A DNA stretch of 64,000 bases. Source: Saccharopolyspora gloriosae. GTDB lineage: Bacteria > Actinomycetota > Actinomycetes > Mycobacteriales > Pseudonocardiaceae. Below the pieces are notes generated by a model. That model was not told where the DNA came from, searched no databases, and worked only from the letters and a program-made list of their open reading frames with translations. Location: positions 741,001 to 805,000 of the forward strand of contig NZ_JACHIV010000001.1 of the NCBI RefSeq assembly GCF_014203325.1, given 5' to 3'. The translations under genes were made by a program, and so were the position numbers. Shown here in pieces: positions 43,965 through 52,196 of this stretch. The number at the start of each line of letters is the position of its first letter. The stretch's first letter is position 1.

Positions 43965-44086
43965 TCCGGACGCGCGGTCCGCGGGCGAGCCCAGAAGTGG
44001 TCGCCTGCCCCGGATCGGCGGTGAACGAGTGAGCGCCGTTCGACGGTGCGGAGGCGGAACGAGACGACGCCGAGCGTCGACATCGG

Positions 44087-44160
44087 TGAGGCCGGCGGGA
44101 CTCGAACCCGCACTGGCTAGGACCTAAACCTAGTGCCTCTGCCAATTGGGCTACGGCCCC
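44087..44160 (-). tRNA. tRNA-Leu(UAG)-like gene with short variable loop
   Basis: The minus strand folds into a complete 74-nt cloverleaf: acceptor GGGGCCG/CGGCCTC with A73, anticodon stem CTAGG/CCTAG with loop TTTAGGT (anticodon UAG at 44124-44126), and T arm GCGGG-TTCGAGT-CCCGC. The D-arm (TTGGCAGA with three D-stem pairs) and A73 look leucine-type. However, the variable region is only 5 nt (CCAGT), where tRNA-Leu normally has a long extra arm. CCA is not encoded. It would read the CUA codon, which is rare at this GC content. Confidence 0.85.
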
Positions 44161-44317
44161 CAGTGCGGACCAGCCTAACGGGTGGTGATGTCCGTTGTGT
44201 CCCCGGCCGGGTGGTTCGGTGCGCGATGCGTGCCTCGACTCAGGGAATGGTCGGTGGGTCCCGGCGGAGCGTGTGATCTACGGTGTCACCAGCCAGGTGA
44301 ACATGGAGGAGGACGGC

Positions 44318-44539
44318 GTGGCTCGTGATCCGGACGCCATTCAGCGCGACATCGAGAAAGCTCGTGACTCGCTGGCCGTGACACTGGACGAGTTGAGCAC
44401 CAAGGCGGACCCGAAGCGGTTCGTGGAGTCCGGTAAGGCCAGCGTGCAGGACAAGTTGAACGATCCGAGGGTGCGCTACGCGATGATCGGTGTCGGCGCG
44501 CTGGTCGCCGTCATCGTGGTGCGCAAGATCTTCCGCTGA
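44318..44539 (+). CDS. DUF3618 domain-containing small membrane protein
   Basis: A 73-residue protein. The N-terminal part (DPDAIQRDIEKARDSLAVTLDELSTKADPKRF) matches DUF3618, a short amphipathic helix-rich domain found in actinobacteria, and one C-terminal span (about 52-68) precedes a basic end (VRKIFR). The GTG at 44318 is preceded by GGAGGAGG. The function is unknown; family members often accompany phage-shock or envelope proteins. It lies between the tRNA and the convergent MOSC gene. Confidence 0.82.
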   Translation: MARDPDAIQRDIEKARDSLAVTLDELSTKADPKRFVESGKASVQDKLNDPRVRYAMIGVGALVAVIVVRKIFR

Positions 44540-44563
44540 GCCGCGCGGCGTGCGTCCGCGGGG

Positions 44564-45295
44564 TCATGACCCTGCTGGGCGCACGACCGCGGCTTCGCCG
44601 CGCCGAGCCGTGCCGCCTCGGGTGACGCGCATGATGGTGCCGAACTCGTTGTCGTAGCGTTCGATCAGCCGGCTCTGCAGTTCCTTCCAGCGCTTCCGGC
44701 CACCGGCGTCCCAGCTGGGCACGGCGCAGCGCACGCAGGCCCCCGAGTTCGGGCCGACGATCTCCAGCGTCAAGTCCCCGGTGGCGAGGGTCGTCCCCGG
44801 CCCCCAGCCGAGTTCGGCGAACGGCGCCACGTCGAGATCCAGGTGCACGTTCGGCCGGAACCGCAGCAGGTCGACCCGTTCGCCCATGTCCGCGCTCAAC
44901 GCGTCCACAGTGGCCTGCAAGGTGACGAGCACCGTCGGACCCCGGTCCTGGTTGCCGTCCTCGCTGCGAAGGCTCAGCGGAATGCCCAGCGAATCGGCGA
45001 GCGCCCCCGGCAGCTCCGGGTCGTCCCACTTCCACGCCGAGCCGTCCGGCCCCTGCAGCGCCGGTTCCCCCGCCGGATCGCTGACGTCCGCCCCGTAGGC
45101 CCCCGACCAGTGCAGCAGCGCCGGGTTCTGCCGCACGGTGAGCACCGACCCGGCGCGCTTCGCCCGCTCGTCGACGAGCACGTGCGCGCGATCCCCCGCC
45201 ATCCCGCGATCGTCGAAGCGGGCGGCGGGAACCGCTTCGCCGCGCAGCGACTTCACCGGCCACCGGTACAGCTCGGCGATGGTTCCTCGCAGCAC
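44564..45295 (-). CDS. MOSC domain protein with N-terminal beta-barrel
   Basis: A 243-residue protein: MOSC N-terminal barrel (about 5-110, IAELYRWPVKSLRGEAV) followed by the MOSC domain (about 120-230). The conserved cysteine lies in SGACVRCAVPSWD. MOSC proteins bind molybdenum cofactor sulfur or are amidoxime/hydroxylamine-type reductases (YcbX, mARC). The actual substrate is unclear. It stands alone between DUF3618 and TetR genes; the molybdo-enzyme xanthine dehydrogenase is encoded 5-10 kb away. Confidence 0.85.
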   Translation of the reverse strand: MLRGTIAELYRWPVKSLRGEAVPAARFDDRGMAGDRAHVLVDERAKRAGSVLTVRQNPALLHWSGAYGADVSDPAGEPALQGPDGSAWKWDDPELPGALADSLGIPLSLRSEDGNQDRGPTVLVTLQATVDALSADMGERVDLLRFRPNVHLDLDVAPFAELGWGPGTTLATGDLTLEIVGPNSGACVRCAVPSWDAGGRKRWKELQSRLIERYDNEFGTIMRVTRGGTARRGEAAVVRPAGS

Positions 45296-45380
45296 GGCGG
45301 CCTCCGCTCGTTCCGGTCACGGTCCGTGTTCAGGGTATCGCGCTACGCGAGCGTTTTTCCGCCTCCGAAGAGGTTGCGGT

Positions 45381-46013
45381 TCAGCCGTCGCGGCGCAGCA
45401 GCGGCAGCAGCGCGTCCTGCAGCAGCCGGTCCACGAACCGGTCGTCCAGCGGTTCGCCGGTGAGCATCAACCGGTGCAGCAGGGCTGCCCCGGCGAGCTC
45501 GACCACGGTGTCCATCGGTGCCTGCGGGCTGATCTCACCGCGCTCCACGCCGCGTTCCACGATGCGGCGCAGCACGTTGCGCTGCGGCAGCAGGAAGGAC
45601 TCGCGGAAGGCGTCGGCCAGTTCGCGCTCGTGCGGGAGCTCGCCGACCAGCGCCTGCGCCGCCTTGCCCGCCGGGCCCGTGAGGAACGCGGCGAACGCGC
45701 GCAGGAACTCGCCGAGATCGGCGGGCACGCTGCCCAGGTCCGGCTCCGGGATGTTGCGCTGCACCAGCTCGTTGCAGGTGTCGATGACCAGGTCGAGCTT
45801 CGATTCCCAACGCCGGTAGATCGTGGCCTTGCCCGCGCGGGCGCGGGCGGCCACCGCGTCCATGGTCAGGGCGCGGTAGCCGACGTCGGCGAGCACTTCC
45901 ATCGCTGCGGTGCGCAGGGCGGTGTCCCGTGTGGCGTCCCGTGGCCGGCCACGTCCGGGGGACCGGCTGGTCCCGTCGGGCAAGCTGCTGGTCGGTGCGT
46001 TCACGGCGACCAT
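45381..46013 (-). CDS. TetR-family transcriptional regulator
   Basis: A 210-residue repressor: disordered basic N-terminus (to about 25), HTH (about 28-75: DTALRTAAMEVLADVGYRALTMDAVAARARAGKATIYRRW) and a C-terminal domain like that of regulators controlling efflux pumps. The start at 46013 follows a GAGG-containing stretch. It is monocistronic; its target is not obvious, with the MOSC gene downstream on the same strand as the nearest candidate. Confidence 0.88.
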   Translation of the reverse strand: MVAVNAPTSSLPDGTSRSPGRGRPRDATRDTALRTAAMEVLADVGYRALTMDAVAARARAGKATIYRRWESKLDLVIDTCNELVQRNIPEPDLGSVPADLGEFLRAFAAFLTGPAGKAAQALVGELPHERELADAFRESFLLPQRNVLRRIVERGVERGEISPQAPMDTVVELAGAALLHRLMLTGEPLDDRFVDRLLQDALLPLLRRDG

Positions 46014-46104
46014 CCTAGAGAGAGGGTGCGGGCTGCGTGGTTCTCGCCGAACTTGTCGGGTTTTCCTCCGTTCCCGGGCGCGGTGTTCCGCCCCGGTGGC
46101 GGGG

Positions 46105-46410
46105 TCATCTGGCGGCGTGCGCGCTGGCGGTGTCGGCGGCGGCAGCGGCCTGCCGGGTCGCTTCGTCGGACAGGCCGTGCCGGGCCTGCAGGTACGCGGT
46201 GCTGAACGCGAATCCGTCCCCGTTGAGCAGGTGGATCACGACCCGGCCGCTCGGGTTCGGCGCCAAGTGCTCGATGAGCTGATCCGCCTGATCCCTGGCG
46301 GCGATGAGGCCCGGTGCGCGGGCGGTGCGGGTGTTCTGCCCGGTCGAAACGGTCACCGACCAGTCATCGCCGTCCGGCACGTAGTTGGCGGTGATGTGTC
46401 CCATTGCCAT
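46105..46410 (-). CDS. Small soluble protein, HicB-like fold
   Basis: A 101-residue protein beginning MAMGHITANYVPDGDDWSVTV, with a beta-beta pattern followed by RAPGLIAARDQADQLIEHLA and an alanine-rich helix. The N-terminal beta hairpin recalls HicB-type antitoxin domains, but I see no HicA-like mRNA interferase gene beside it, so a toxin-antitoxin role is unsupported. The ATG at 46410 has GGGAGG at proper spacing. Similar short proteins are widespread in actinobacteria without known function. Confidence 0.62.
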   Translation of the reverse strand: MAMGHITANYVPDGDDWSVTVSTGQNTRTARAPGLIAARDQADQLIEHLAPNPSGRVVIHLLNGDGFAFSTAYLQARHGLSDEATRQAAAAADTASAHAAR

Positions 46411-46544
46411 GTTGCCTCCCCGTCGGCGCTGTTGCGTCCCGGTGACGCGTGCACCGCCCGGGTTGGCGCGCCTGCCTGGCCGGCGTCGCAGCCGCGGACG
46501 GTGTCGCTCGGCGCCACCTCACGCGTGACAGACGACTCTACGGG

Positions 46545-47120
46545 TTAGCCGCTGTCGAGGTCTGCGGGACGGTCGATATCGAAACCTTCCGAGACGCCGT
46601 CGCACCTCACCAGGGTGACGGCATGATCACGAAGGTAACGGCGCGCACCCGCATCTCCGACCGCGTCCGCCGCGGCCCCTCGCCAGTGCGCACGGCCCAA
46701 TAACACCGGGTGACTGCGGCGTTGCTCGAGCGAGGCGGCGGCGAGCGCGTCGGGAGCGGCGTGCGCGGCGACCCGGCGCACCGCTTCCGCGGTCACACCG
46801 GGCATGTCCACGGGCAGCACCAGCGCCGCGGCGACGTCCTCCGGTTCGGCTGCGAGAGCGGCGAGACCGGCTCGGAACGAGGAACCCATCCCGCTGTTCC
46901 AGTCCGGATTGGACACCACCGCGACGTCGCGGAGCTCGGCCCGCGCCCGCACTTCGGCCTCCGCCGCGCCGAGCACGACGAGCACCGGCGCGCAGCCACC
47001 CTCGGTGAGCACGCGCGCCGCCCGGTCCACCAGCAGAGTGCCCCGGTAGTCCACGAGCGCCTTCGGCTTCCCGAACCGCCGCCCCGCACCCGCCGCCAGC
47101 ACCACCCCCGCAACCCGCAC
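46545..47120 (-). CDS. MobA-like NTP transferase (molybdenum-cofactor nucleotidyltransferase, PucB-like)
   Basis: A 191-residue nucleotidyltransferase: VVLAAGAGRRFGKPKAL (about 6-22) is the nucleotide-binding signature and DMPGV (about 104-108) carries the metal-binding aspartate. This MocA/PucB group cytidylylates molybdopterin for xanthine-dehydrogenase-type enzymes. It lies on the same strand as the purine cluster (47.6-54.9 kb), separated from it by array F, which supports a role in maturing that enzyme. No XdhC/CoxI-type sulfurating partner is seen in the window. Confidence 0.82.
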   Translation of the reverse strand: MRVAGVVLAAGAGRRFGKPKALVDYRGTLLVDRAARVLTEGGCAPVLVVLGAAEAEVRARAELRDVAVVSNPDWNSGMGSSFRAGLAALAAEPEDVAAALVLPVDMPGVTAEAVRRVAAHAAPDALAAASLEQRRSHPVLLGRAHWRGAAADAVGDAGARRYLRDHAVTLVRCDGVSEGFDIDRPADLDSG

Positions 47121-47162
47121 CCCCCGACCCTACCCACCCGCACCCCAGGCGAAGCCGATGAA

Positions 47163-47582
47163 GTGAACGGACCGTTCGCCCAATCCCCTTGGACGAACGG
47201 TCCGTTCACTCGCTCCGGCTTCCCCGGTGGCAGCGGCGACTGGATCGGGGTGAGCGGACCGTCTGACCAATCCCCTTGGACGAACGGTCCGTTCACTCCA
47301 ACCCGACGCCACGCGGACCTCCTGTTCGAAGCGCGGTGGACGTGGAGCGCTGGGGCGGATGGAGTGAGCGGACCTTTTGACCAATCCCGTTGGACGAACG
47401 GTCCGTTCACTCGCTCCGGCTTCCCCGGTGGCAGCGGCGACTGGATCGGGGTGAGCGGACCGTCTGACCAATCCCGTTGGACGGACGGGCCGTTCACTTC
47501 GATCCGGCGGTGGCGGGGTGGGGGTTCGTGGTGGGGTGAGCGGATCGTTCGTCCAATCCGGTTGGACGGACGGGCCGTTCAC
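47163..47582. repeat. Palindrome array F: five 47-bp inverted repeats
   Basis: Copies at 47163-47209, 47250-47296, 47364-47410, 47451-47497 and 47536-47582, spaced 85-114 bp. The centre reads TCCCG-type on the plus strand. Most left arms read GTGAGCGG and several contain GTCTGACCAA, a shared mutation. The spacers after copies 1 and 3 are identical, showing duplication of a two-copy block. The array lies between two same-strand genes, 13 nt past the NCS2 permease stop. The last copy is the most diverged. Confidence 0.97.
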
Positions 47583-47595
47583 TCCGGGGAGCGGG

Positions 47596-49038
47596 TCAGG
47601 CGAAGAGGGCTTCGATGCCGGTGATGCCGAAGTACAGGGCGAACACCGCGGCCAGCGCGATCAGCAGTGCACCGAGCTCGCGCGCCTTCCCTTGGCAGAC
47701 CCGGATCGCGCAGTAGGCGATGAGCCCGGCGCCGATGCCGTTGGTGATCGAGTACGTGAACGGGATGACCGCGACGGTGAGGAACACCGGCAGCACGTAG
47801 CTCTGGTCCTGCCACGGGATGTGCCTGCACTGCGCCATCATCATCCCGCCCACGAGCACCAGTGCCGGAGCAGCGGCCTGCGCGGGCACCACCGCGGCGA
47901 GCGGGGTGAACAGGGTGGTGGCGGCGAACAGGACGCCGGTGACGACGCTGGCGAATCCGGTGCGCGCGCCTTCGCCGACGCCGGCCGCGGATTCGAGGAA
48001 CACGGTGTTCGGCGAGCTCCCGCTGAGCCCGCCCGCGACGGCCCCGATGCCGTCGACGACGAGGATGCGCCCCATGCCGGGCACGTCGGTGCCGTCGCCG
48101 TCGGGGGAGCTGAGCCCGGCTTCGCGGCTGACGCTGGTGATGGTGCCCATGGCGTCGAAGAACCCGGACAGGATGAGGGTGAACAGGAACGCCGCGCACG
48201 CCACGGCTCCGGCGGTGCCGAACCCGCCGAACAGGTCGACGTGCCCGATCAGGCTGAGGTCCGGCGCGGAGACGAGGCTGTCGGGCAGTTCCGGGGTGAC
48301 CACGCCCCACTGCTGCGCGGGCAGCGGCCACAGCGCCTGCACGGCGAGCGACAGCGCGGTGCCGGTCGCGATGCTGATCAGGATCGCGCCGGGCACCTGC
48401 CGGGTGACCAGCACGATCATCAGGAGCACCGTGACGCAGAACAGCGCGACCGGCCATCCGGACAGGTGCCCGCCGGTGCCGAGCTGCACGGGCACGGTGG
48501 TGTCGGCCGCGTCGGGTTTGCGGGTGACGAAGCCGGCGCTGACGAGTCCGACGAGGGCGATGTAGAGCCCGATGCCCACGGTCAGCGCGACCTTCAGGGG
48601 TTCGGGGATGGCGCGGATGATGCGTTGCCGCACTCCGCTGGCCGCGAGCACCACGATCGCGAGCCCTTCGAGAACGACGAGCCCGAACGCCTGCGCCCAG
48701 GTCATGGCGGGGGCGATGGTGAACGCCACGACGGGGATCACGCCGAGTCCGGCGGCCATCGCCAGCGGAGCGTTGCCGACGACGCCCATCAGGACCGTCA
48801 TCACTCCGGCCGATAGCGCGGTCGCGGTGGTGAGCTGGGTGGTGGTGAGCGTGGCGCCGGTGCTGTCGGCGGCGGCGCCGAGGATCAGCGGGTTGAGCAG
48901 CACGATGTAGGACATCGCGACGAACGTGGTGACGCCGCCGCGGATCTCCCTGCTCAGCGTGGAGCCGCGGGCGGTGATGCGGAAGTAGCGGTCGAGCAGG
49001 TGCGGCCGGTCGAGTGCGGTGGGCTGCTTGCCGGACAT
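47596..49038 (-). CDS. NCS2 family purine permease (guanine/hypoxanthine type)
   Basis: A 480-residue transporter with about 12-14 predicted spans, of the AzgA/PbuG branch of NCS2. The signature GLSGSSPNTVFLESAAGVGEG (about 330-350) is typical, and the N-terminal GSTLSREIRGGVTTFVAMSYIV matches purine:proton symporters. It should import hypoxanthine, guanine or adenine. It is encoded downstream of the deaminase and xanthine dehydrogenase genes on the same strand, consistent with a purine-utilisation unit. The 260-bp gap before it allows its own promoter. Confidence 0.92.
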   Translation of the reverse strand: MSGKQPTALDRPHLLDRYFRITARGSTLSREIRGGVTTFVAMSYIVLLNPLILGAAADSTGATLTTTQLTTATALSAGVMTVLMGVVGNAPLAMAAGLGVIPVVAFTIAPAMTWAQAFGLVVLEGLAIVVLAASGVRQRIIRAIPEPLKVALTVGIGLYIALVGLVSAGFVTRKPDAADTTVPVQLGTGGHLSGWPVALFCVTVLLMIVLVTRQVPGAILISIATGTALSLAVQALWPLPAQQWGVVTPELPDSLVSAPDLSLIGHVDLFGGFGTAGAVACAAFLFTLILSGFFDAMGTITSVSREAGLSSPDGDGTDVPGMGRILVVDGIGAVAGGLSGSSPNTVFLESAAGVGEGARTGFASVVTGVLFAATTLFTPLAAVVPAQAAAPALVLVGGMMMAQCRHIPWQDQSYVLPVFLTVAVIPFTYSITNGIGAGLIAYCAIRVCQGKARELGALLIALAAVFALYFGITGIEALFA

Positions 49039-49222
49039 GGGGCCTCCGGGCGCGCGAGGTCGCGGGCACTCGCGAGCTGCGAGTGCGCCGGGTGCGCGGG
49101 TGGGATTCAGGCAGGGGAGGTCGGCACCCGATTCGGGTGCGGCGTTCGGGTTCGGATCGGGGCCGACGTGTCGTCGGGCCGACGGGCTTCGGCTCGGATG
49201 GGCGGCGAAGCTCGGATCACCG

Positions 49223-49242
49223 GCCGTTCTTGCGAGAACGGC
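49223..49242 (-). terminator. Short stem-loop downstream of the deaminase gene
   Basis: GCCGTTCT and AGAACGGC pair over 8 bp around a 4-base loop, 57 nt beyond the deaminase stop and upstream of the NCS2 gene. It has no U-tract. It could end the xanthine dehydrogenase-deaminase transcript or be part of the permease leader. Confidence 0.4.
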
Positions 49243-49298
49243 GAGAAAAGGTTGCTGCGGTTGGAAGTCCCGGTATCGCCGGGAAATTCAGGTGGAGC

Positions 49299-49799
49299 TC
49301 AGTAGTCGACGCGGTCGGGCTTGGCGAGCCACCGGTCGAACGGCGCGGTGCGCTCGGTGAGTTCGACCTGCCGCACGGCGGTCGGCCAGGGCTGGTCGGG
49401 GTTGCGGAACAGGTCGTGGAACGCGCGGTCGTCGAACCCGCCGCGCGCGGCGTCCTCCCGGTCGGCGGCGTAGACGACGCGGTCCACCCGCGACCACAAC
49501 GCGGCGCCGAGGCACATCGGGCACGGTTCGCAGGAGCTGACCAGCACGCAGCCGGTGAGGTCGAAGGTGCCGAGCTCCGTGCAGGCGCGGCGGATGGCGG
49601 ACACCTCGGCGTGCGCGGTGGGGTCCAGGTCGGAGGTGACGAGGTTGGTGCCGGTGGCGATGAGCCGGTCGTCGCGCAGCACGAGGGCGCCGAAGGGGCC
49701 GCCGCCGTCGTCGACGCTGCCGGTGGCCAGGTCGACCGCCGTCGCGACCCAGCGGGCCTCGGTCGCGGCGACGCCGGGGGAGTCGGTTTCGGTGGGCAC
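49299..49799 (-). CDS. Guanine deaminase (cytidine-deaminase fold nucleoside/base deaminase)
   Basis: A 166-residue zinc deaminase: HAE at His63-Glu65 supplies the first ligand and the catalytic acid, and PCPMC (Cys93 and Cys96) the other ligands. Its position next to xanthine dehydrogenase and a purine permease fits conversion of guanine to xanthine, as in B. subtilis GuaD. tRNA adenosine deaminase TadA shares this fold but normally lies elsewhere. A ribosome-site candidate (GGAGATTCCAC) precedes the ATG. Confidence 0.88.
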   Translation of the reverse strand: MPTETDSPGVAATEARWVATAVDLATGSVDDGGGPFGALVLRDDRLIATGTNLVTSDLDPTAHAEVSAIRRACTELGTFDLTGCVLVSSCEPCPMCLGAALWSRVDRVVYAADREDAARGGFDDRAFHDLFRNPDQPWPTAVRQVELTERTAPFDRWLAKPDRVDY

Positions 49800-49901
49800 G
49801 TGGAATCTCCAGCCGTGTCGGGGAATCAGCGGGCATCGCCGATTCCGGGGTGCTCCGGGAGCGGGCCGCCGGACGGGATCGCCGTCCGGGGACGGCCGGG
49901 C

Positions 49902-52196
49902 TCAGATGATGTGGTGCGGTGCTACCGGCACGTGGGTGAGCGGTTTGCCGGTGGCGGCGCGGATCGCGGCGACCACGGCGGGAGTGGTGGAGATCGTCGG
50001 CGGCTCGCCGACGCCGCGCACGCCGTAGGGCGCGTTCGGGTCGCCGCGCTCGATGATGTCGATCTCCATCGGTGGCATGTCGAGGATGGTGGGGATGAGG
50101 TAGTCGGTGAACGACGCGTTGCGCATCTCGCCGCCGGAGACCTGGATCTCCTCCATCACGGCGAGGCCGAGCCCTTGGGCGCTGCCGCCTTGGATCTGGC
50201 CGATGACGGCGTCCGGGTTCACGGCTTTGCCCACGTCCTGCACGCAGTCCAGCCGGACCACCTTGACCAGGCCGAGTTCGGTGTCGACGTCGACGATGGC
50301 GCGGTGCGCGGAGAACGCGTGCTGCACCTGGACCATGTCGCTGGCCCCGTTCTCGTCCATCGGGAACGTCTGCCGGTGGTGGTATTCCCTGGTCAGCTCG
50401 ATGGGGCCGTCGCCGAGGATCTCGGTGAGGTCGGCGAGCACGCCCGCGGTCGCGGACATGATCTTGCCGCCTTGCAGCGTCAGCGCGGCCGGTGCGACTC
50501 CGTGCAGTTCCGCGGCCCGGTGCAGCACCGCGTCCCGCACGGCGGCGCAAGCCGTCTGCACCGCTCCACCGGTGACGTAGGTCTGCCGGGACGCGGAGCT
50601 GGATCCGGCGGCACCGACGGACGTGTCGTTGGGGTGGATGGTGACGCGTTCGACGCCGAGCTCGGTGCGGGCGATCTGCTGCTGCACCGTGACGAGGCCC
50701 TGCCCGACTTCGGCGGCCGCGGTGTGCACCTCGGCGACCGGTTCACCGCCGATGAGTTCGAGCCGCACCCGCGCCGTGGAGTAGTCGTCGGCACCTTCGG
50801 AGTAGCAGATGTTCTTGATCGTCACGCCGTAGCCGACGCCGCGCACCACGCCCTCGCCGTGCGTCGTGTTGGAGGCACCGCCGGGCAGGTCGCGGATGTC
50901 GCTGCTCTCCCGCCGCGGCGGCAGCGGGATCGCCTTGAGCCGCTGCAGCAGTTCGGCCACCGGCGCCGGGAAGTCCAGCGACTGCCCGGTCGGGATCTCG
51001 TCGCCCTGCGCCACGGCGTTGCGGATCCGCAGGTCCGCCGGGTCCGCGCCGAGCGCGGCGGCGAGCTTGTCCATCTGCGACTCGTAGGCGAAGGTCGGCT
51101 GCACCGCGCCTAGCCCGCGCATCGCCCCGCACGGCGGGTTGTTCGTGTACAGGCCCCAGGATTCGAGGTCGACGTTCGGCACCCGGTACGGGCCGACGCC
51201 GAGCGTGGACGCGTTGCCCACCACGACCGGGGTCTTCGACGCGTAGGCGCCGCCGTCGAAGTACTGCCGCGCCTTCACGTACACGAGCTCGCCGTCACGC
51301 GTCGCGCCGTGCTCGTAGTACATCTTCGCCGGATGCCGGTGCACGTGGCCGTAGAAGGACTCCTCCCGGCCGTAGACCATCTTCACCGGCCTCCCGGTGC
51401 GCAGCGCCAGCAGGCACACGTGCACCTGGATGGACAGGTCCTCCCGGCCGCCGAACGCGCCGCCGACCCCGGACAGCGTCATCCGCACCTTCTCCGGCGG
51501 CAGCCCCAGCGCGGCCGCGGTCTGCCTGAGGTCGGAATGCAGGTCCTGCGTCGCCAGGTACAGGTCGACGCCGCCGTCCTCCGCGGGCAGTGCGAGACCC
51601 GATTCGGGGCCGAGGAACGCCTGGTCCTGCATGCCCACGGTGTAGACGCCGGAGACCACGACGTCGGCCGCGGCCTCCGGGTCGCCCTTGCGGATCACCT
51701 GGTGGCGCACCACGTTGCCGTCCGGGTGCAGCTTCGGCAGCGTCTCGTCGTGCGCGGCGAGCTCCGCGTTGGTGATGGGGGAGAGCACCTCGTAGCCCAC
51801 TTCGACGCGCTCCAGCGCCCGGCGGGCCGTCTCGGGGTGGTCGGCGGCGATCAGCGCGACCGCCTCACCCCGGTAGCGCACCACGTCCTCGGCCAGCACC
51901 GGCTGGTCCTGCGCCTTGAGGCCGTAGCGGTTGGCGCCGGGCACGTCGGCGGCGGTGAGCACCGCGTGCACGCCGGGCAGCCGCAGCGCCGCGGCCACGT
52001 CGATCGACGTGATCCGCGCGTGCGGGTGCGGGCTGCGCAGCGTCGCGCCCCACAGCATGTCCTCCGCCCACAGGTCGGAGGAGTAGGCGAATTCGCCGCG
52101 GACCTTCAACGTGCCGTCCGGGCGCAGCGGGGATTCCCCGATGCCGCCCGCGATGCCGGTGTCGAGGTCCTGCGGAGTGCGCGTCGGGCCGCTCAT
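49902..52196 (-). CDS. pucD: Xanthine dehydrogenase, molybdopterin-binding subunit
   Basis: A 764-residue catalytic subunit that oxidises hypoxanthine to xanthine and xanthine to urate. The substrate funnel and Mo-site motifs of the family are present: GQDQP-type region AQDQPVLAEDVVRYRGE, GGAFGGREDLSIQVH, CGAMRGLGAVQPTFAYESQMD, AAEVGQGLVTVQQQI and the C-terminal GVRGVGEPPTISTTPAV, which holds the catalytic glutamate. It overlaps the 8-oxoguanine deaminase gene by four bases. It is the last gene of the minus-strand dehydrogenase operon. Confidence 0.93.
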   Translation of the reverse strand: MSGPTRTPQDLDTGIAGGIGESPLRPDGTLKVRGEFAYSSDLWAEDMLWGATLRSPHPHARITSIDVAAALRLPGVHAVLTAADVPGANRYGLKAQDQPVLAEDVVRYRGEAVALIAADHPETARRALERVEVGYEVLSPITNAELAAHDETLPKLHPDGNVVRHQVIRKGDPEAAADVVVSGVYTVGMQDQAFLGPESGLALPAEDGGVDLYLATQDLHSDLRQTAAALGLPPEKVRMTLSGVGGAFGGREDLSIQVHVCLLALRTGRPVKMVYGREESFYGHVHRHPAKMYYEHGATRDGELVYVKARQYFDGGAYASKTPVVVGNASTLGVGPYRVPNVDLESWGLYTNNPPCGAMRGLGAVQPTFAYESQMDKLAAALGADPADLRIRNAVAQGDEIPTGQSLDFPAPVAELLQRLKAIPLPPRRESSDIRDLPGGASNTTHGEGVVRGVGYGVTIKNICYSEGADDYSTARVRLELIGGEPVAEVHTAAAEVGQGLVTVQQQIARTELGVERVTIHPNDTSVGAAGSSSASRQTYVTGGAVQTACAAVRDAVLHRAAELHGVAPAALTLQGGKIMSATAGVLADLTEILGDGPIELTREYHHRQTFPMDENGASDMVQVQHAFSAHRAIVDVDTELGLVKVVRLDCVQDVGKAVNPDAVIGQIQGGSAQGLGLAVMEEIQVSGGEMRNASFTDYLIPTILDMPPMEIDIIERGDPNAPYGVRGVGEPPTISTTPAVVAAIRAATGKPLTHVPVAPHHII

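Noticed and set aside
44087..44160. tRNA as an attachment site for an integrative element
   Set aside because: There is no integrase gene and no repeated tRNA 3' end nearby; the flanking genes look chromosomal.
46105..46410. HicAB toxin-antitoxin system
   Set aside because: Only a weak HicB-like resemblance is present and there is no small HicA-like toxin gene beside it.
49039..49298. Purine riboswitch in the leader of the NCS2 permease gene
   Set aside because: The region has a short GCCGTTCT/AGAACGGC hairpin but no recognisable purine-riboswitch core or three-way junction; it may simply be the upstream terminator.
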